From contig NZ_NEXX01000007.1 of NCBI RefSeq assembly GCF_002174125.1, positions 124,001 to 188,000 of the forward strand: 64,000 nucleotides of DNA, read 5' to 3'. Of this stretch, positions 45,500 through 55,392 are shown one piece after another. How positions within the stretch are numbered: the first letter of the stretch is position 1; each line of letters starts with the position of its first letter. Position numbers and translations under genes: made by a program. This DNA comes from Acinetobacter populi (lineage in GTDB: Bacteria; Pseudomonadota; Gammaproteobacteria; Pseudomonadales; Moraxellaceae). Below the pieces are notes generated by a model. The model had not been told where the DNA came from. It was given only the letters and a program-made list of their open reading frames with translations, and did not search any database.

Positions 45500-46765
45500 T
45501 CAAGATACCGGAACATGCTTGTTTAACGCTTTGGCAATCGCCTCAACCAATTGCTTGCCAATGTCCAGTTTAGAGGCTTTTTCGAGTTCCTCTTTATCCA
45601 TCTGATATTGTTCGGCAAAAAATACTGTCATGGCATTTTCATCGGAAGCAAAACCAATGTCGCTACGTGAGACATCATTGCAGGCAATCATATCCAGACG
45701 TTTGGCTTGTAGCTTCGCTTTGGCATATTCTTCAATATTTTGTGTTTCTGCGGCAAAACCAACCATAAATGGTCTTTTTTTCTGTTGGGCAATGGTCGCG
45801 ACAATATCTGGATTTTTGACCAGTGATACATTGAGCTCATCACCGGCTTTTTTAATTTTATGCTCAGCAACCTGCGCCACACGATAATCTGCAACTGCGG
45901 CAGTGGCAATAAACACATCACATCCCTGCTCAACCAATTGCATACTGTGTGTAAGCATTTCTCGTGCGGATTGCACATTAATACGCCTTACACCATTGGG
46001 TGTGGGTAAACTTACAGGTCCCGAAATTAGTGTGACATCTGCGCCTGCGGCATAACATGCCGTGGCAATGGCATAACCCATTTTTCCGGTACTATGGTTG
46101 GAAATATAACGCACAGGATCAATCGACTCTCGGGTGGGCCCTGCGGTGATCACCACATGATGTCCGGCCAGTAAACCAAATTTTTCCCAAATTTCACGTT
46201 CTGCCTGTGCAAAGAAATCATTGACCCATGTTGCAATAATCTCTGGCTCTGCCAGACGTCCCAACCCCACATCACCACAAGCTTGTTCGCCAGCTTCCGG
46301 CATCACCACATGAATGCCATCTTGTACCAGTGTGGTTAAATTACGCTGGGTTGATTTGACCGCCCACATTTGTTGATTCATGGCAGGTGCAAGCCAAACA
46401 GGAGCTTTTGTTGCCAGATAAATGGTGCTGAGTAAATCATCTGCCAAACCATTGGCAAACTTGGCAATGGTATCGCAACTTGCCGGTGCAACCAGTAATA
46501 AATCGGCCCAGCGTGCCAGTTCGATATGCCCCATACCCGATTCCGCAGTTGGATCAAGTAATTCGGTATGTACCGGATTTCCAGATAAAGCCTGAAAAGT
46601 TAAAGGTGTGATAAAAGCCTGTGCACCATGCGTCATCACCACACGAACATCGAAACCAAAATCCTTCAAGCGCCTTACCAGAATTGCGCTCTTATAGGCG
46701 GCAATACCGCCTGTTACGCCTAATACGATACGTCGTGTTTGTAATGCATTTGCATCAAGTTTCAT
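45500..46765 (-). CDS. coaBC: Bifunctional phosphopantothenoylcysteine decarboxylase/synthetase
   Basis: CoaBC joins cysteine to 4'-phosphopantothenate and decarboxylates the product in CoA synthesis. The 421-residue protein has the N-terminal flavin decarboxylase (LGVTGGIAAYKSA, FANGLADDLL, substrate motif PAMNQQMW) and the C-terminal CTP-dependent synthetase (ITAGPTRESIDPVRYISNHS, KNPDIV). The start at 46765 fits the family; an upstream in-frame extension adds a hydrophobic tail that homologues lack. It is divergent from radC. Confidence 0.94.
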   Translation of the reverse strand: MKLDANALQTRRIVLGVTGGIAAYKSAILVRRLKDFGFDVRVVMTHGAQAFITPLTFQALSGNPVHTELLDPTAESGMGHIELARWADLLLVAPASCDTIAKFANGLADDLLSTIYLATKAPVWLAPAMNQQMWAVKSTQRNLTTLVQDGIHVVMPEAGEQACGDVGLGRLAEPEIIATWVNDFFAQAEREIWEKFGLLAGHHVVITAGPTRESIDPVRYISNHSTGKMGYAIATACYAAGADVTLISGPVSLPTPNGVRRINVQSAREMLTHSMQLVEQGCDVFIATAAVADYRVAQVAEHKIKKAGDELNVSLVKNPDIVATIAQQKKRPFMVGFAAETQNIEEYAKAKLQAKRLDMIACNDVSRSDIGFASDENAMTVFFAEQYQMDKEELEKASKLDIGKQLVEAIAKALNKHVPVS

Positions 46766-46890
46766 TGCAGCAGGCACCCTTATTATTGCAATGACGCACA
46801 CAATAGCATTAAATATGAAGATGCCCAAGTGATGTCGTCAGAAATATGATCTTGGTGATAGTCTTGGTTTAAACAACTGATAACTTTGAG

Positions 46891-47592
46891 ATGTGTGAAA
46901 TAAAAATGATAAAATCCATCAAACATTGGCCGACACAGGAGCGTCCCCGCGAACGCTTGCTTGAGCATGGCGGACATGTACTTTCCGATGCCGAGTTACT
47001 GGCCATTTTTCTGCGTACAGGCTACAAAGAACATAGTGCCGTTGAACTGGCACGCCAATTATTACATCACTTTGGTGGATTAAGACAAATCCTTGATGCG
47101 CCGAATGAAGACATTATTAATTTTAAAGGTATGGGACACAGTAAGTTTTCTCAACTGCTGGCAAGTAAAGAACTGGCACAGCGTTATTTAAAACAACAAT
47201 TAAAAACCGAAGACAAACTAGATTCGTCTGCCTTAATTGTAGATTTCCTGAAAGTACAACTACGCAGTGAAAAACAGGAACTGTTTGCGGTGCTATTGCT
47301 CAATCAACATTGTCAGTTTGTTGAATATAAAGTTCTGTTTCGTGGCACATTTTCCCAATGTAGCGTCTCTACACAAGAAATTGTCCGTTTTGCTCTTGAT
47401 AAACATGCCTGTCATATCATTGCTGTTCACAATCATCCACAGGGACATGCCTTGCCATCGCCAGAAGATTTACAATTTACCAAAAAACTTGCAGAGGCAA
47501 GCAAACTTTTAGAGTTACATTTACTTGATCATTTTATTATTAATTGTAACGATTACTTTTCCTTTGCAGAGCAAGGAATTTTAGTACCATAA
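46891..47592 (+). CDS. radC: RadC/DUF2466 JAB-domain protein
   Basis: The 233-residue protein has an N-terminal helix-hairpin-helix region (LSDAELLAIFLRTGYKEHSA) and a C-terminal JAB metalloprotease-like domain with the zinc motif HNHPQGHALPSPED. The name comes from an old DNA-repair claim that was later withdrawn; the activity is unknown. The coaBC-radC divergent pair is conserved in gammaproteobacteria. Starts at 46891 and 46906 are both possible. Confidence 0.9.
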   Translation: MCEIKMIKSIKHWPTQERPRERLLEHGGHVLSDAELLAIFLRTGYKEHSAVELARQLLHHFGGLRQILDAPNEDIINFKGMGHSKFSQLLASKELAQRYLKQQLKTEDKLDSSALIVDFLKVQLRSEKQELFAVLLLNQHCQFVEYKVLFRGTFSQCSVSTQEIVRFALDKHACHIIAVHNHPQGHALPSPEDLQFTKKLAEASKLLELHLLDHFIINCNDYFSFAEQGILVP

Positions 47593-47648
47593 AAAGCATG
47601 CTAATATCTTAGGTCTATTTAATTCAAAAAAAATGATGCATACAAGTC

Positions 47649-48560
47649 ATGATTATTCGACATACAACAAATACCTTTAAAATGCTGTTTTCATGGCGAG
47701 GTACATTATTGCCCAAAATTTTGCCACCTTTAGGTTTCGTCATGCTGTTGTCAGCGATTATCGGTGGCCTTGAATACAATAATATTTACCATTTTCCTGA
47801 ACTTCCCTTGATTGCATTTACCCTAATTGGTCTGGTACTTTCGATTTTCTTAGGCTTTAAAAATACCGCATGTTATGACCGCTGGTGGGAAGCGCGTAAG
47901 TTATGGGGAATTCTAATTGCAACTGCCCGCCATCTAGATCGTGATTGTCGTATTCTAACGCAGGCACGTCGTGAACGAGTGATTGAACAAACCATTGTTT
48001 TTGCCAATATTCTAAGAGATCGACTACGCCAGCAAACCAATAATCCTACCCCGTTAAATACAGCGATTGGTTTAAGTGAAGCTCAATTACGCCAGCTCCA
48101 TCAACATGTCAATGCGCCACAATATACTTTAAGCCTCATTCAGTGGGAATTTATGCAGGCCTTAAAAGAAGGTGAAATTTCAGATATTTGCTATGCCCAG
48201 CTAAACCAGCATGTACATGAATTAAGCTTGGTTCATACCGGTTGTGATCGTATCGCCACCACACCGATTCCCTATGCCTATTCTGTGTTACTGAATCGCA
48301 CCGTCTATTGTTTCTGTCTGCTGTTACCCTTTAGTCTGGGTGGATTATTAGGTCTGGCAACACCACTAGTCGTCGGTTTGCTGGCTTATACTTTTCTGGG
48401 TCTTGATGCATTAAGTACCGAAATCGAAGAGCCATTTGGCACACAAAGTAATGATTTACCGCTTGATTTTATGGTGCGTACCATTGAAATCGATTTACTC
48501 AGCAGTTTGGGTAAACCTACTCCACCACCGATACAGGCGCATGATCATAATTTGTTGTAA
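47649..48560 (+). CDS. Bestrophin-like (UPF0187/YneE) membrane protein
   Basis: The 303-residue protein has the family pattern: SWRGTLLPKILPPLGFVMLL near the start, FKNTACYDRWWEARKLWGIL, and PLDFMVRTIEIDLL at the end, with four hydrophobic segments. Bacterial bestrophin homologues form pentameric ion channels. The ion carried by this one is not known. Confidence 0.88.
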   Translation: MIIRHTTNTFKMLFSWRGTLLPKILPPLGFVMLLSAIIGGLEYNNIYHFPELPLIAFTLIGLVLSIFLGFKNTACYDRWWEARKLWGILIATARHLDRDCRILTQARRERVIEQTIVFANILRDRLRQQTNNPTPLNTAIGLSEAQLRQLHQHVNAPQYTLSLIQWEFMQALKEGEISDICYAQLNQHVHELSLVHTGCDRIATTPIPYAYSVLLNRTVYCFCLLLPFSLGGLLGLATPLVVGLLAYTFLGLDALSTEIEEPFGTQSNDLPLDFMVRTIEIDLLSSLGKPTPPPIQAHDHNLL

Positions 48561-48579
48561 CACATAAATATTCTTTTAA

Positions 48580-49320
48580 TTAATGTTCGTCTTCAATGAG
48601 TTGACGAATACGTTTTGGATAATTATTTAGAAAATCTTTGGTCACCATAAAATGATCGGTTTCTTCATATTGAACTTCTTTGATGCCCTGATCTGAAAAC
48701 TGCAATATTTTTGCATTGGGATAAGCCAATAAAATCGGGGAATGCGTTGCGATAATAAATTGCGACTCCTGCTTCACCAGTTGATCAATAATGGCAATCA
48801 TGGTCAATATACGCAAAGGCGAAAGTGCTGCTTCAGGCTCATCAAATAAATATAAGCCGTGTCCCTGCAACTTATCGGTCAATATCGATAGAAATGCTTC
48901 ACCATGCGAACGTGCATGCAGGGATTTTCCACCATATCCGCCCAGATAATGTACTTCATCCATATAAGATGCCACATTATAAAAACTTTCTGCACGCAAA
49001 AAATAACCGTCTTTAGGCTTTTTATAGCTACGAATCGGTTTTAGATATTGTGATAATTTGGATGTGGTGCCGACAGTCTGATAATTAACATTCTTTGTGC
49101 TGCCCTCCTCCGGGAATCCCAGAACTCTGGCAATCGCTTCTAAAATCGTAGATTTTCCAGCGCCATTTTCACCCACGAAAAAATTCACATCGGGATGAAA
49201 TTCAATTTTATCGAGATCATTCACCGCAGGAATGGATAGAGGATATTGACTCCAGTCCGCATCTATTTCGCTATAAAAATTCAGGGAACGTAAATAAGGT
49301 CTTGCCTGCATTATTGTCAT
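48580..49320 (-). CDS. AAA/ABC-type ATPase, OLD-like single-domain
   Basis: The 246-residue protein has Walker A (GENGAGKST), Walker B (YLFDEPEAALSP) and a D-loop/H-loop region (IIATHSPILLAYPNAKILQF). There is no membrane or nuclease domain. Such stand-alone ATPases occur both as housekeeping proteins and in defence modules; no partner nuclease is adjacent, so I make no defence claim. The biological role is unknown. Confidence 0.85.
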   Translation of the reverse strand: MTIMQARPYLRSLNFYSEIDADWSQYPLSIPAVNDLDKIEFHPDVNFFVGENGAGKSTILEAIARVLGFPEEGSTKNVNYQTVGTTSKLSQYLKPIRSYKKPKDGYFLRAESFYNVASYMDEVHYLGGYGGKSLHARSHGEAFLSILTDKLQGHGLYLFDEPEAALSPLRILTMIAIIDQLVKQESQFIIATHSPILLAYPNAKILQFSDQGIKEVQYEETDHFMVTKDFLNNYPKRIRQLIEDEH

Positions 49321-49344
49321 CTCGTTTTTTTGATACTACAATAA

Positions 49345-49371
49345 AAAAAACACCAAAGAATGGTGTTTTTT
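49345..49371. terminator. Hairpin between suhB and the AAA ATPase gene
   Basis: AAAAAACACC and GGTGTTTTTT form a perfect stem with a 7-base loop. On the minus strand it ends suhB just before the ATPase start. Confidence 0.75.
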
Positions 49372-49387
49372 GTCACATATGCATTAT

Positions 49388-50218
49388 TTATTTAACCGCA
49401 TCGCCCCATGCAGGCACAACAGTTTGCATCAATGGTTTTAATAATTTCATTGAACATGCCAGCACTTGACCATTTTTCATGGAATCTTGGCCACCACGCA
49501 CGTCAACCACTGTGCCACCGGCTTCACGCACCAACAATTCACCCGCAGCAATATCCCACGGTTTTAAATTGACTTCAAAGAAACCATCAAAACGACCAGC
49601 TGCAACATATGCCAGATCCAGTGCAGCCGAACCACCACGACGAATATTGGCACCAGCTTTAGTCACTGCCAACAAAGAAGCAAAATGCTGCTCTGCATAA
49701 GACACCACTTCTTCACCACGCAAAGCTTTAAATGGATGACCAACTGCCAGAAAACTATTTTCCAGTGTATCTTTGATATTGACTCGAATACGGCGTTGAT
49801 TCAGCATGGCACCACGACCACGACTGGCCGAGAATAATTCGTCACGCACAGGATCATAAATGACACCATGCTGTGTCACACCTTTGTGTTGTACAGCGAT
49901 GGAAATACAGAAATGTGGAAAACCATGAATAAAATTTTGCGTGCCATCAAGCGGATCGATGACCCAGCACCAGTCGGCATCATGGCCTTTGCCTTCTTGT
50001 AAACCAAATTCTTCACCAAGAAAACTATGGTTTTTATAACTTCGTTTTAGGGTATCGATTGTCAGTTGTTCAATATAGCGATCAACACGTGTCACAGGAC
50101 CATCAATGCCTTTCTCTTCCACCTGCAAATCGAGCATATGACGATTTTTATGTGCTTTTAATAGCTCTTGACCAACTGTTTGCGCTGCACGCGCAGCCAT
50201 AACCACCATAGGTTCCAT
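49388..50218 (-). CDS. suhB: Inositol-1-monophosphatase family protein
   Basis: The 276-residue Mg-dependent phosphatase has GEEFG, the metal site WVIDPLDGTQNFIHGFPHFC, and WDIAAGELLVREAGG. SuhB acts on inositol monophosphate in vitro and, in E. coli, is part of the rRNA antitermination complex. The sequence does not tell which role dominates here. Confidence 0.92.
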   Translation of the reverse strand: MEPMVVMAARAAQTVGQELLKAHKNRHMLDLQVEEKGIDGPVTRVDRYIEQLTIDTLKRSYKNHSFLGEEFGLQEGKGHDADWCWVIDPLDGTQNFIHGFPHFCISIAVQHKGVTQHGVIYDPVRDELFSASRGRGAMLNQRRIRVNIKDTLENSFLAVGHPFKALRGEEVVSYAEQHFASLLAVTKAGANIRRGGSAALDLAYVAAGRFDGFFEVNLKPWDIAAGELLVREAGGTVVDVRGGQDSMKNGQVLACSMKLLKPLMQTVVPAWGDAVK

Positions 50219-50322
50219 TGAACACCCGACCCTAAATTAACGAAATTTGACAAAGAATAATGCATAAAGCGGCGCATATTCTAGCAAAGTTTGTCATAAA
50301 TAGGTGACAAGAATTTTAAAAT

Positions 50323-52257
50323 TTACACTTTTAATGAAAACTGGGCTGGTTCCTGCTGCATCGTCAATAGGCGTTTTTCCACTTGTTTATAGATGCCAGC
50401 ACAATCTAACTCTACAGATGCCAGCATCTGATCATGTGTGGCCTGATGTAAAAAGCTATCCGGCAAGCCAACATTCAGGATAGGTAAAGTATATAAATGC
50501 TCTGCCAGCCATTCATTCACTGCACTACCGGCACCTGCCATCACAGCATGTTCTTCAACCGTAACAATCAGATGACTATCACCCGCACAGTGTTTCAGCA
50601 TTTTATCATCGAGTGGCTTCACAAAACGCATATTCACTACACGTACCGCGACGTCATGCTGTTCATAAAGCTGACGGGCGACATCAATCGCCGGATATAC
50701 TCTACTACCAAAGGCCAGTATGGAAATACGTAAAGGACTATCGCCAAATTCTGCAACAATTTCTGCCTGACCAATCGGCAATGTATTAAGCTCTGAATGA
50801 ATTTCTACACCAACCCCGGTACCACGAGGATAACGCACCGCCGCAGGACCCGGGTAAACATAGGCTGTATGCAACATCTGACGACATTCATTTTCGTCTT
50901 TTGGCGCCATGATCACAATATTCGGCACGGTACGCATATAAGCATAATCATATGCGCCAGCATGTGTAGGTCCATCCTCTCCCACCAGACCAGCACGATC
51001 AATGGCAAAGGTGACATCTAGATTTTGAAGTGCTACATCATGGATCAGTTGATCATAACCCCGCTGCAAGAAGGTTGAATAAATTGCAACGACAGGTTTT
51101 ACACCTTCACACGCCATACCAGCAGCTAAAGTGACGGCATGTTGTTCGGCAATGGCTACATCAAAAAACCGTTCGGGAAATGCTTTGGCAAATGCCACCA
51201 TGCCCGAACCTTCACACATCGCAGGAGTAATTGCCAATAATTGCTCGCTCTGTCTGGCTTCATCACATAACCAGTCTCCAAAGACATCAGAATATTTTTT
51301 TAATTTTTTACCAGACGTCGCAGGACTGGTTAAAAGATTAACTTTGGCAATGGCATGATAGCCAATCGGATCCTGTTCGGCAGGTGCAAAGCCTTTCCCT
51401 TTTTTGGTATAGACATGAATCAGCCGTGGACCTTTACGCTGCTTGACAGCATTTAAAACATGAACCAGTTGCTTAAGATCATGACCATCAAAAGGACCAA
51501 AATATTCAAAGCCAATGGCCTTAAACAAATTATCCGCGGCATCTGTCGCTGCCTGATGTAATCTGGACGTGTAGTCCCACTCCGGATGTGGGAATACGCC
51601 GACTTCGCCTGTTTCACTAATACTGACCAGTTGTCCACTTTGCCAGATCGCTGCCAGATGTTTGGCAAAACCACCTGTACTACAGGAAATGGACATGTCG
51701 TTATCATTCAGAATCACCAGAATGTCGGCCTGATGTGCAACCGCATCATTCATGGCTTCAAATGCCATGCCGGCTGTCATCGCACCGTCACCAACCACTG
51801 CAATAATATCACGTTGCTGTTGTTGATAACGACTTGCCAATGCCATGCCCAAGGCGGCAGAAATTGCAGTAGATGAATGCCCCACCCCAAAGGTATCGTA
51901 TTCGGACTCTTCACGGGCAGGAAATGCAGCCAGACCACCTTGCGCACGAATACTGGTCAAAGCTTCACGACGACCCGTCAAAGCTTTGTGTGCATAGGCT
52001 TGATGCCCGACATCCCAAATCAGGCGATCGTGTGGTGTATTAAAACAGTAATGTAATGCAATACTGAGCTCGACCACACCCAAGTTTGCACCAAAATGGC
52101 CACCGCTTTGTCCTGCGGCATAGAGTAGATAGAGACGTAACTCATCTGCAAGCGTTTTGAGTTGCTCTATAGATAATAGGCGTAACTGTGCAGGATAGTC
52201 TATGCTATCTAACAGGGGTGTCTCTGGACGATGTGTAGGAATCTGTGTATACAACAT
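50323..52257 (-). CDS. dxs: 1-deoxy-D-xylulose-5-phosphate synthase
   Basis: Dxs condenses pyruvate and glyceraldehyde 3-phosphate with thiamine diphosphate, the first step of the MEP isoprenoid and thiamine/pyridoxal precursor routes. The 644-residue protein has [20 protein letters not shown], the ThDP motif [16 protein letters not shown] through NDNDMSIS, and the transketolase-type active site [20 protein letters not shown]. It is a single gene with a long AT-rich leader shared with the divergent ribA. Confidence 0.96.
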   Translation of the reverse strand: MLYTQIPTHRPETPLLDSIDYPAQLRLLSIEQLKTLADELRLYLLYAAGQSGGHFGANLGVVELSIALHYCFNTPHDRLIWDVGHQAYAHKALTGRREALTSIRAQGGLAAFPAREESEYDTFGVGHSSTAISAALGMALASRYQQQQRDIIAVVGDGAMTAGMAFEAMNDAVAHQADILVILNDNDMSISCSTGGFAKHLAAIWQSGQLVSISETGEVGVFPHPEWDYTSRLHQAATDAADNLFKAIGFEYFGPFDGHDLKQLVHVLNAVKQRKGPRLIHVYTKKGKGFAPAEQDPIGYHAIAKVNLLTSPATSGKKLKKYSDVFGDWLCDEARQSEQLLAITPAMCEGSGMVAFAKAFPERFFDVAIAEQHAVTLAAGMACEGVKPVVAIYSTFLQRGYDQLIHDVALQNLDVTFAIDRAGLVGEDGPTHAGAYDYAYMRTVPNIVIMAPKDENECRQMLHTAYVYPGPAAVRYPRGTGVGVEIHSELNTLPIGQAEIVAEFGDSPLRISILAFGSRVYPAIDVARQLYEQHDVAVRVVNMRFVKPLDDKMLKHCAGDSHLIVTVEEHAVMAGAGSAVNEWLAEHLYTLPILNVGLPDSFLHQATHDQMLASVELDCAGIYKQVEKRLLTMQQEPAQFSLKV

Positions 52258-52354
52258 GTGGCTTAGCCTTAGATATACCTTGCAAGTTTACGCTAGGATA
52301 AAGTTTACGTCATGTTTATGATGTCAAACATCATTCAACCGCCACATTTTAAAA

Positions 52355-52409
52355 CTGCAATCAAGATTGCAAAGTAGCAAAGCAAGAGTAGATTATCCTG
52401 AATAATGCC
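52355..52409 (+). repeat. Second copy of the 45.3-kb intergenic sequence
   Basis: TGCAATC-AA-GATTGCA (52356-52371) is a perfect hairpin. It is followed by AAAGTAGCAAAGCAAGAGTA and TTATCCTGAATAATGCC (52393-52409). The last parts match GTGCAAGGCGAAGTGAG and TTATCCTGAAATATGCC at 45323-45357. It lies in the dxs-ribA divergent gap and looks like a dispersed intergenic repeat. Confidence 0.5.
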
Positions 52410-52547
52410 CTTACTTATCAACTATTATTGACTGCTTTGTACAAAAAAAGATGATAGATTGCATAAAATATATAGAAGAATTCTAACAACTCTAGCACAT
52501 TACGCTATACTTAAGCCCTTTTTAATCCAGTTTACGAGTATTTTACG

Positions 52548-53135
52548 GTGTCGATTGAATTTGTTGCCAGCTCAAAACTCCCTACTGCACATGGCGATTT
52601 TATTATCAGTGTGTTTCAGGACCCTGAAACCAAAGAAGAACATGTTGCATTGTCCAAAGGGCTTGAGATACCCAACTCTGCGCCTACACTGGTGCGTATC
52701 CACTCCGAATGTCTAACCGGCGATGCTTTTGCATCATTAAAATGTGACTGTGGTCCACAGCTCAATGCCACTATGGATCTGATTCAAAAACAGGGCCGTG
52801 GCGTCATTTTATATTTACGTCAGGAAGGTCGTGGTATTGGATTAACCAATAAAATCCGTGCTTATGCATTACAGGATCAGGGCCATGATACAGTTGATGC
52901 CAATTTATTGCTCAATCTACCGGCCGACGCACGTAAATATGATATGTGCTCTATTATGTTACATCATCTGGGTGTGCAACAAGTCAAGCTGATTACTAAT
53001 AACCCGCTTAAAATTCAGGCACTCAAAGACTTAGGTATCAATGTGGTTGATCGGCTGCCCTTGCTGGTCGGAAAAAATCCATTGAATGAGGCTTATTTGA
53101 AAACCAAACGTGACCGTATGGATCATATGTATTAA
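52548..53135 (+). CDS. ribA: GTP cyclohydrolase II
   Basis: RibA opens GTP in the first riboflavin step. The 195-residue protein has the zinc motif [17 protein letters not shown], the catalytic segment [20 protein letters not shown], and [10 protein letters not shown]. The start is GTG 52548, fixed by alignment of [12 protein letters not shown] with the family N terminus. It is unlinked from ribB at 9.6 kb and no FMN riboswitch precedes it, so the two enzymes are regulated differently. Confidence 0.95.
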   Translation: MSIEFVASSKLPTAHGDFIISVFQDPETKEEHVALSKGLEIPNSAPTLVRIHSECLTGDAFASLKCDCGPQLNATMDLIQKQGRGVILYLRQEGRGIGLTNKIRAYALQDQGHDTVDANLLLNLPADARKYDMCSIMLHHLGVQQVKLITNNPLKIQALKDLGINVVDRLPLLVGKNPLNEAYLKTKRDRMDHMY

Positions 53136-53258
53136 GTGCATCAACATGATCCTCTGGCGCACTTTTTTTGATCATAAGTAAAAATTTAAATGCAAAAAGC
53201 CTTACTTTTTTTATGGTTTTATGCTTTGATTGAAACAATCTCAATCGAAACTCGGTGA

Positions 53259-54206
<948 letters not shown>

Positions 54207-54225
54207 TACATTGTATCTAAAACAT

Positions 54226-54255
54226 AATCCCTAATCGTTTTGGTCAGGGATTTTT
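54226..54255 (+). terminator. Terminator after hemF
   Basis: AATCCCT and AGGGATT enclose a 13-base loop and are followed by TTTTG, 20 bases after the hemF stop. Confidence 0.65.
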
Positions 54256-54257
54256 GT

Positions 54258-54382
54258 ATTTATAGACATCTTGTTGATGGTCAAATTGCAGCAATAGCAA
54301 ATGGTCTAATCCTCATTACTCGGAATATTAAGGACTTTCAGAATATAGAAGGTTTAAGATTAAGAAACTGGTTTGAACTTTA
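54258..54382 (+). pseudogene. C-terminal remnant of a second PIN-domain (VapC-like) toxin
   Basis: Directly after the hemF terminator one frame reads HLVDGQIAAIANGLILITRN, then IKDFQNIEGLRLRNWFEL before a TAA. D-x2-IAAIA, ILITRN-x2-DF and the terminal NWF are typical of the end of VapC. Only about 40 residues remain, with no start and no antitoxin gene. Confidence 0.65.
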
Positions 54383-54457
54383 AACCTCATCATTTTTATT
54401 GCAGTCTGTACTTCTATTGCCATACACTTTAAACAATATCAATATCACTTTTGAATC

Positions 54458-55246
54458 ATGACCAAACAATTTGCCGTTGTCGGAAATCCGATTGAACATT
54501 CACGCTCTCCCGAACTACATCATGCCTTTGCTGCCAAAACAGGCATTGATCTGCATTACCAAAAAATTCTATCGCCTTTAGATGGCTTTGAGCAGACGGT
54601 TAAACAGTTTTTTGGGCAAGGTGGTTCTGGTTTAAATATTACCGTTCCCTTTAAGGAACAAGCGTTTGCTTTATGTGATGTGCTCACAGAACGGGCAAAA
54701 ATTGCTAAAGCAGTCAATACTCTATGGATGGAAAATGGCAAATTACATGGTGACAATACCGATGGACAAGGCCTAGTCGTTGCATTACAGGCACAAGGCT
54801 GGAATTTACAAGATGCCCGAATTTTAATTCTTGGTGCTGGCGGGGCAACTCGGGGGGTAATTTATCCTTTGGCACAAGCTGGCGTTAAACAGATTGTCAT
54901 TGCCAATCGCACGCTTGCTCGCGCTGAACAACTGATCGCAGATGTACAGCCCTTTGTTGCAGATGTACAGCTTAAAGCATTGGACTTGAATCAACTTAAC
55001 GGCGAGTTTGACATTATCGTCAATGCAACCTCTGCAAGTTTAAGTGGTGACCATTTACAATTGCCGCAAAGCCTGACTTTCGATGCAGCCTATGAAATGG
55101 CCTATGGTAAAGATTCAAGTTTTATTGCCGAGGCCAAAGCTCGTCAAATTCCCTATGCCGAGGGTTTTTCCATGCTGGTTGGTCAAGCCATTGAAGCATT
55201 TGCTATCTGGAATGGTGAACGTCCAAATCTGGAAGACTTTATTTAA
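54458..55246 (+). CDS. aroE: Shikimate 5-dehydrogenase
   Basis: AroE reduces 3-dehydroshikimate with NADPH for aromatic amino acids. The 262-residue protein has the substrate site NPIEHSRSPELHH, the catalytic lysine in NITVPFK, DNTDGQGL and the nucleotide loop GAGGATRGV. It is preceded by the PIN remnant and followed by a strong terminator. The hemF-aroE order is conserved in Pseudomonas and Acinetobacter. Confidence 0.96.
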   Translation: MTKQFAVVGNPIEHSRSPELHHAFAAKTGIDLHYQKILSPLDGFEQTVKQFFGQGGSGLNITVPFKEQAFALCDVLTERAKIAKAVNTLWMENGKLHGDNTDGQGLVVALQAQGWNLQDARILILGAGGATRGVIYPLAQAGVKQIVIANRTLARAEQLIADVQPFVADVQLKALDLNQLNGEFDIIVNATSASLSGDHLQLPQSLTFDAAYEMAYGKDSSFIAEAKARQIPYAEGFSMLVGQAIEAFAIWNGERPNLEDFI

Positions 55247-55328
55247 TCTAGGTATTTTGCAATTGTACGTTCATTATAAATTACGGATTGAAAATCCGCT
55301 TTAAGACTAAAACAGCATCATAAAAAAA

Positions 55329-55362
55329 CGACCCCGAAAATTGATCGTAACTTTCGGGGTCG
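55329..55362. terminator. Bidirectional terminator after aroE
   Basis: CGACCCCGAAA and TTTCGGGGTCG form a perfect 11-bp GC-rich stem with flanking A and T runs, between the convergent aroE and large lipoprotein genes. Confidence 0.85.
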
Positions 55363-55392
55363 CATTAAAAATCAGTCAATCAAAATAAAGCA

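Noticed and set aside
48580..49320. Anti-phage defence ATPase
   Set aside because: It is a lone ATPase among core genes with no nuclease, reverse transcriptase or TIR partner.
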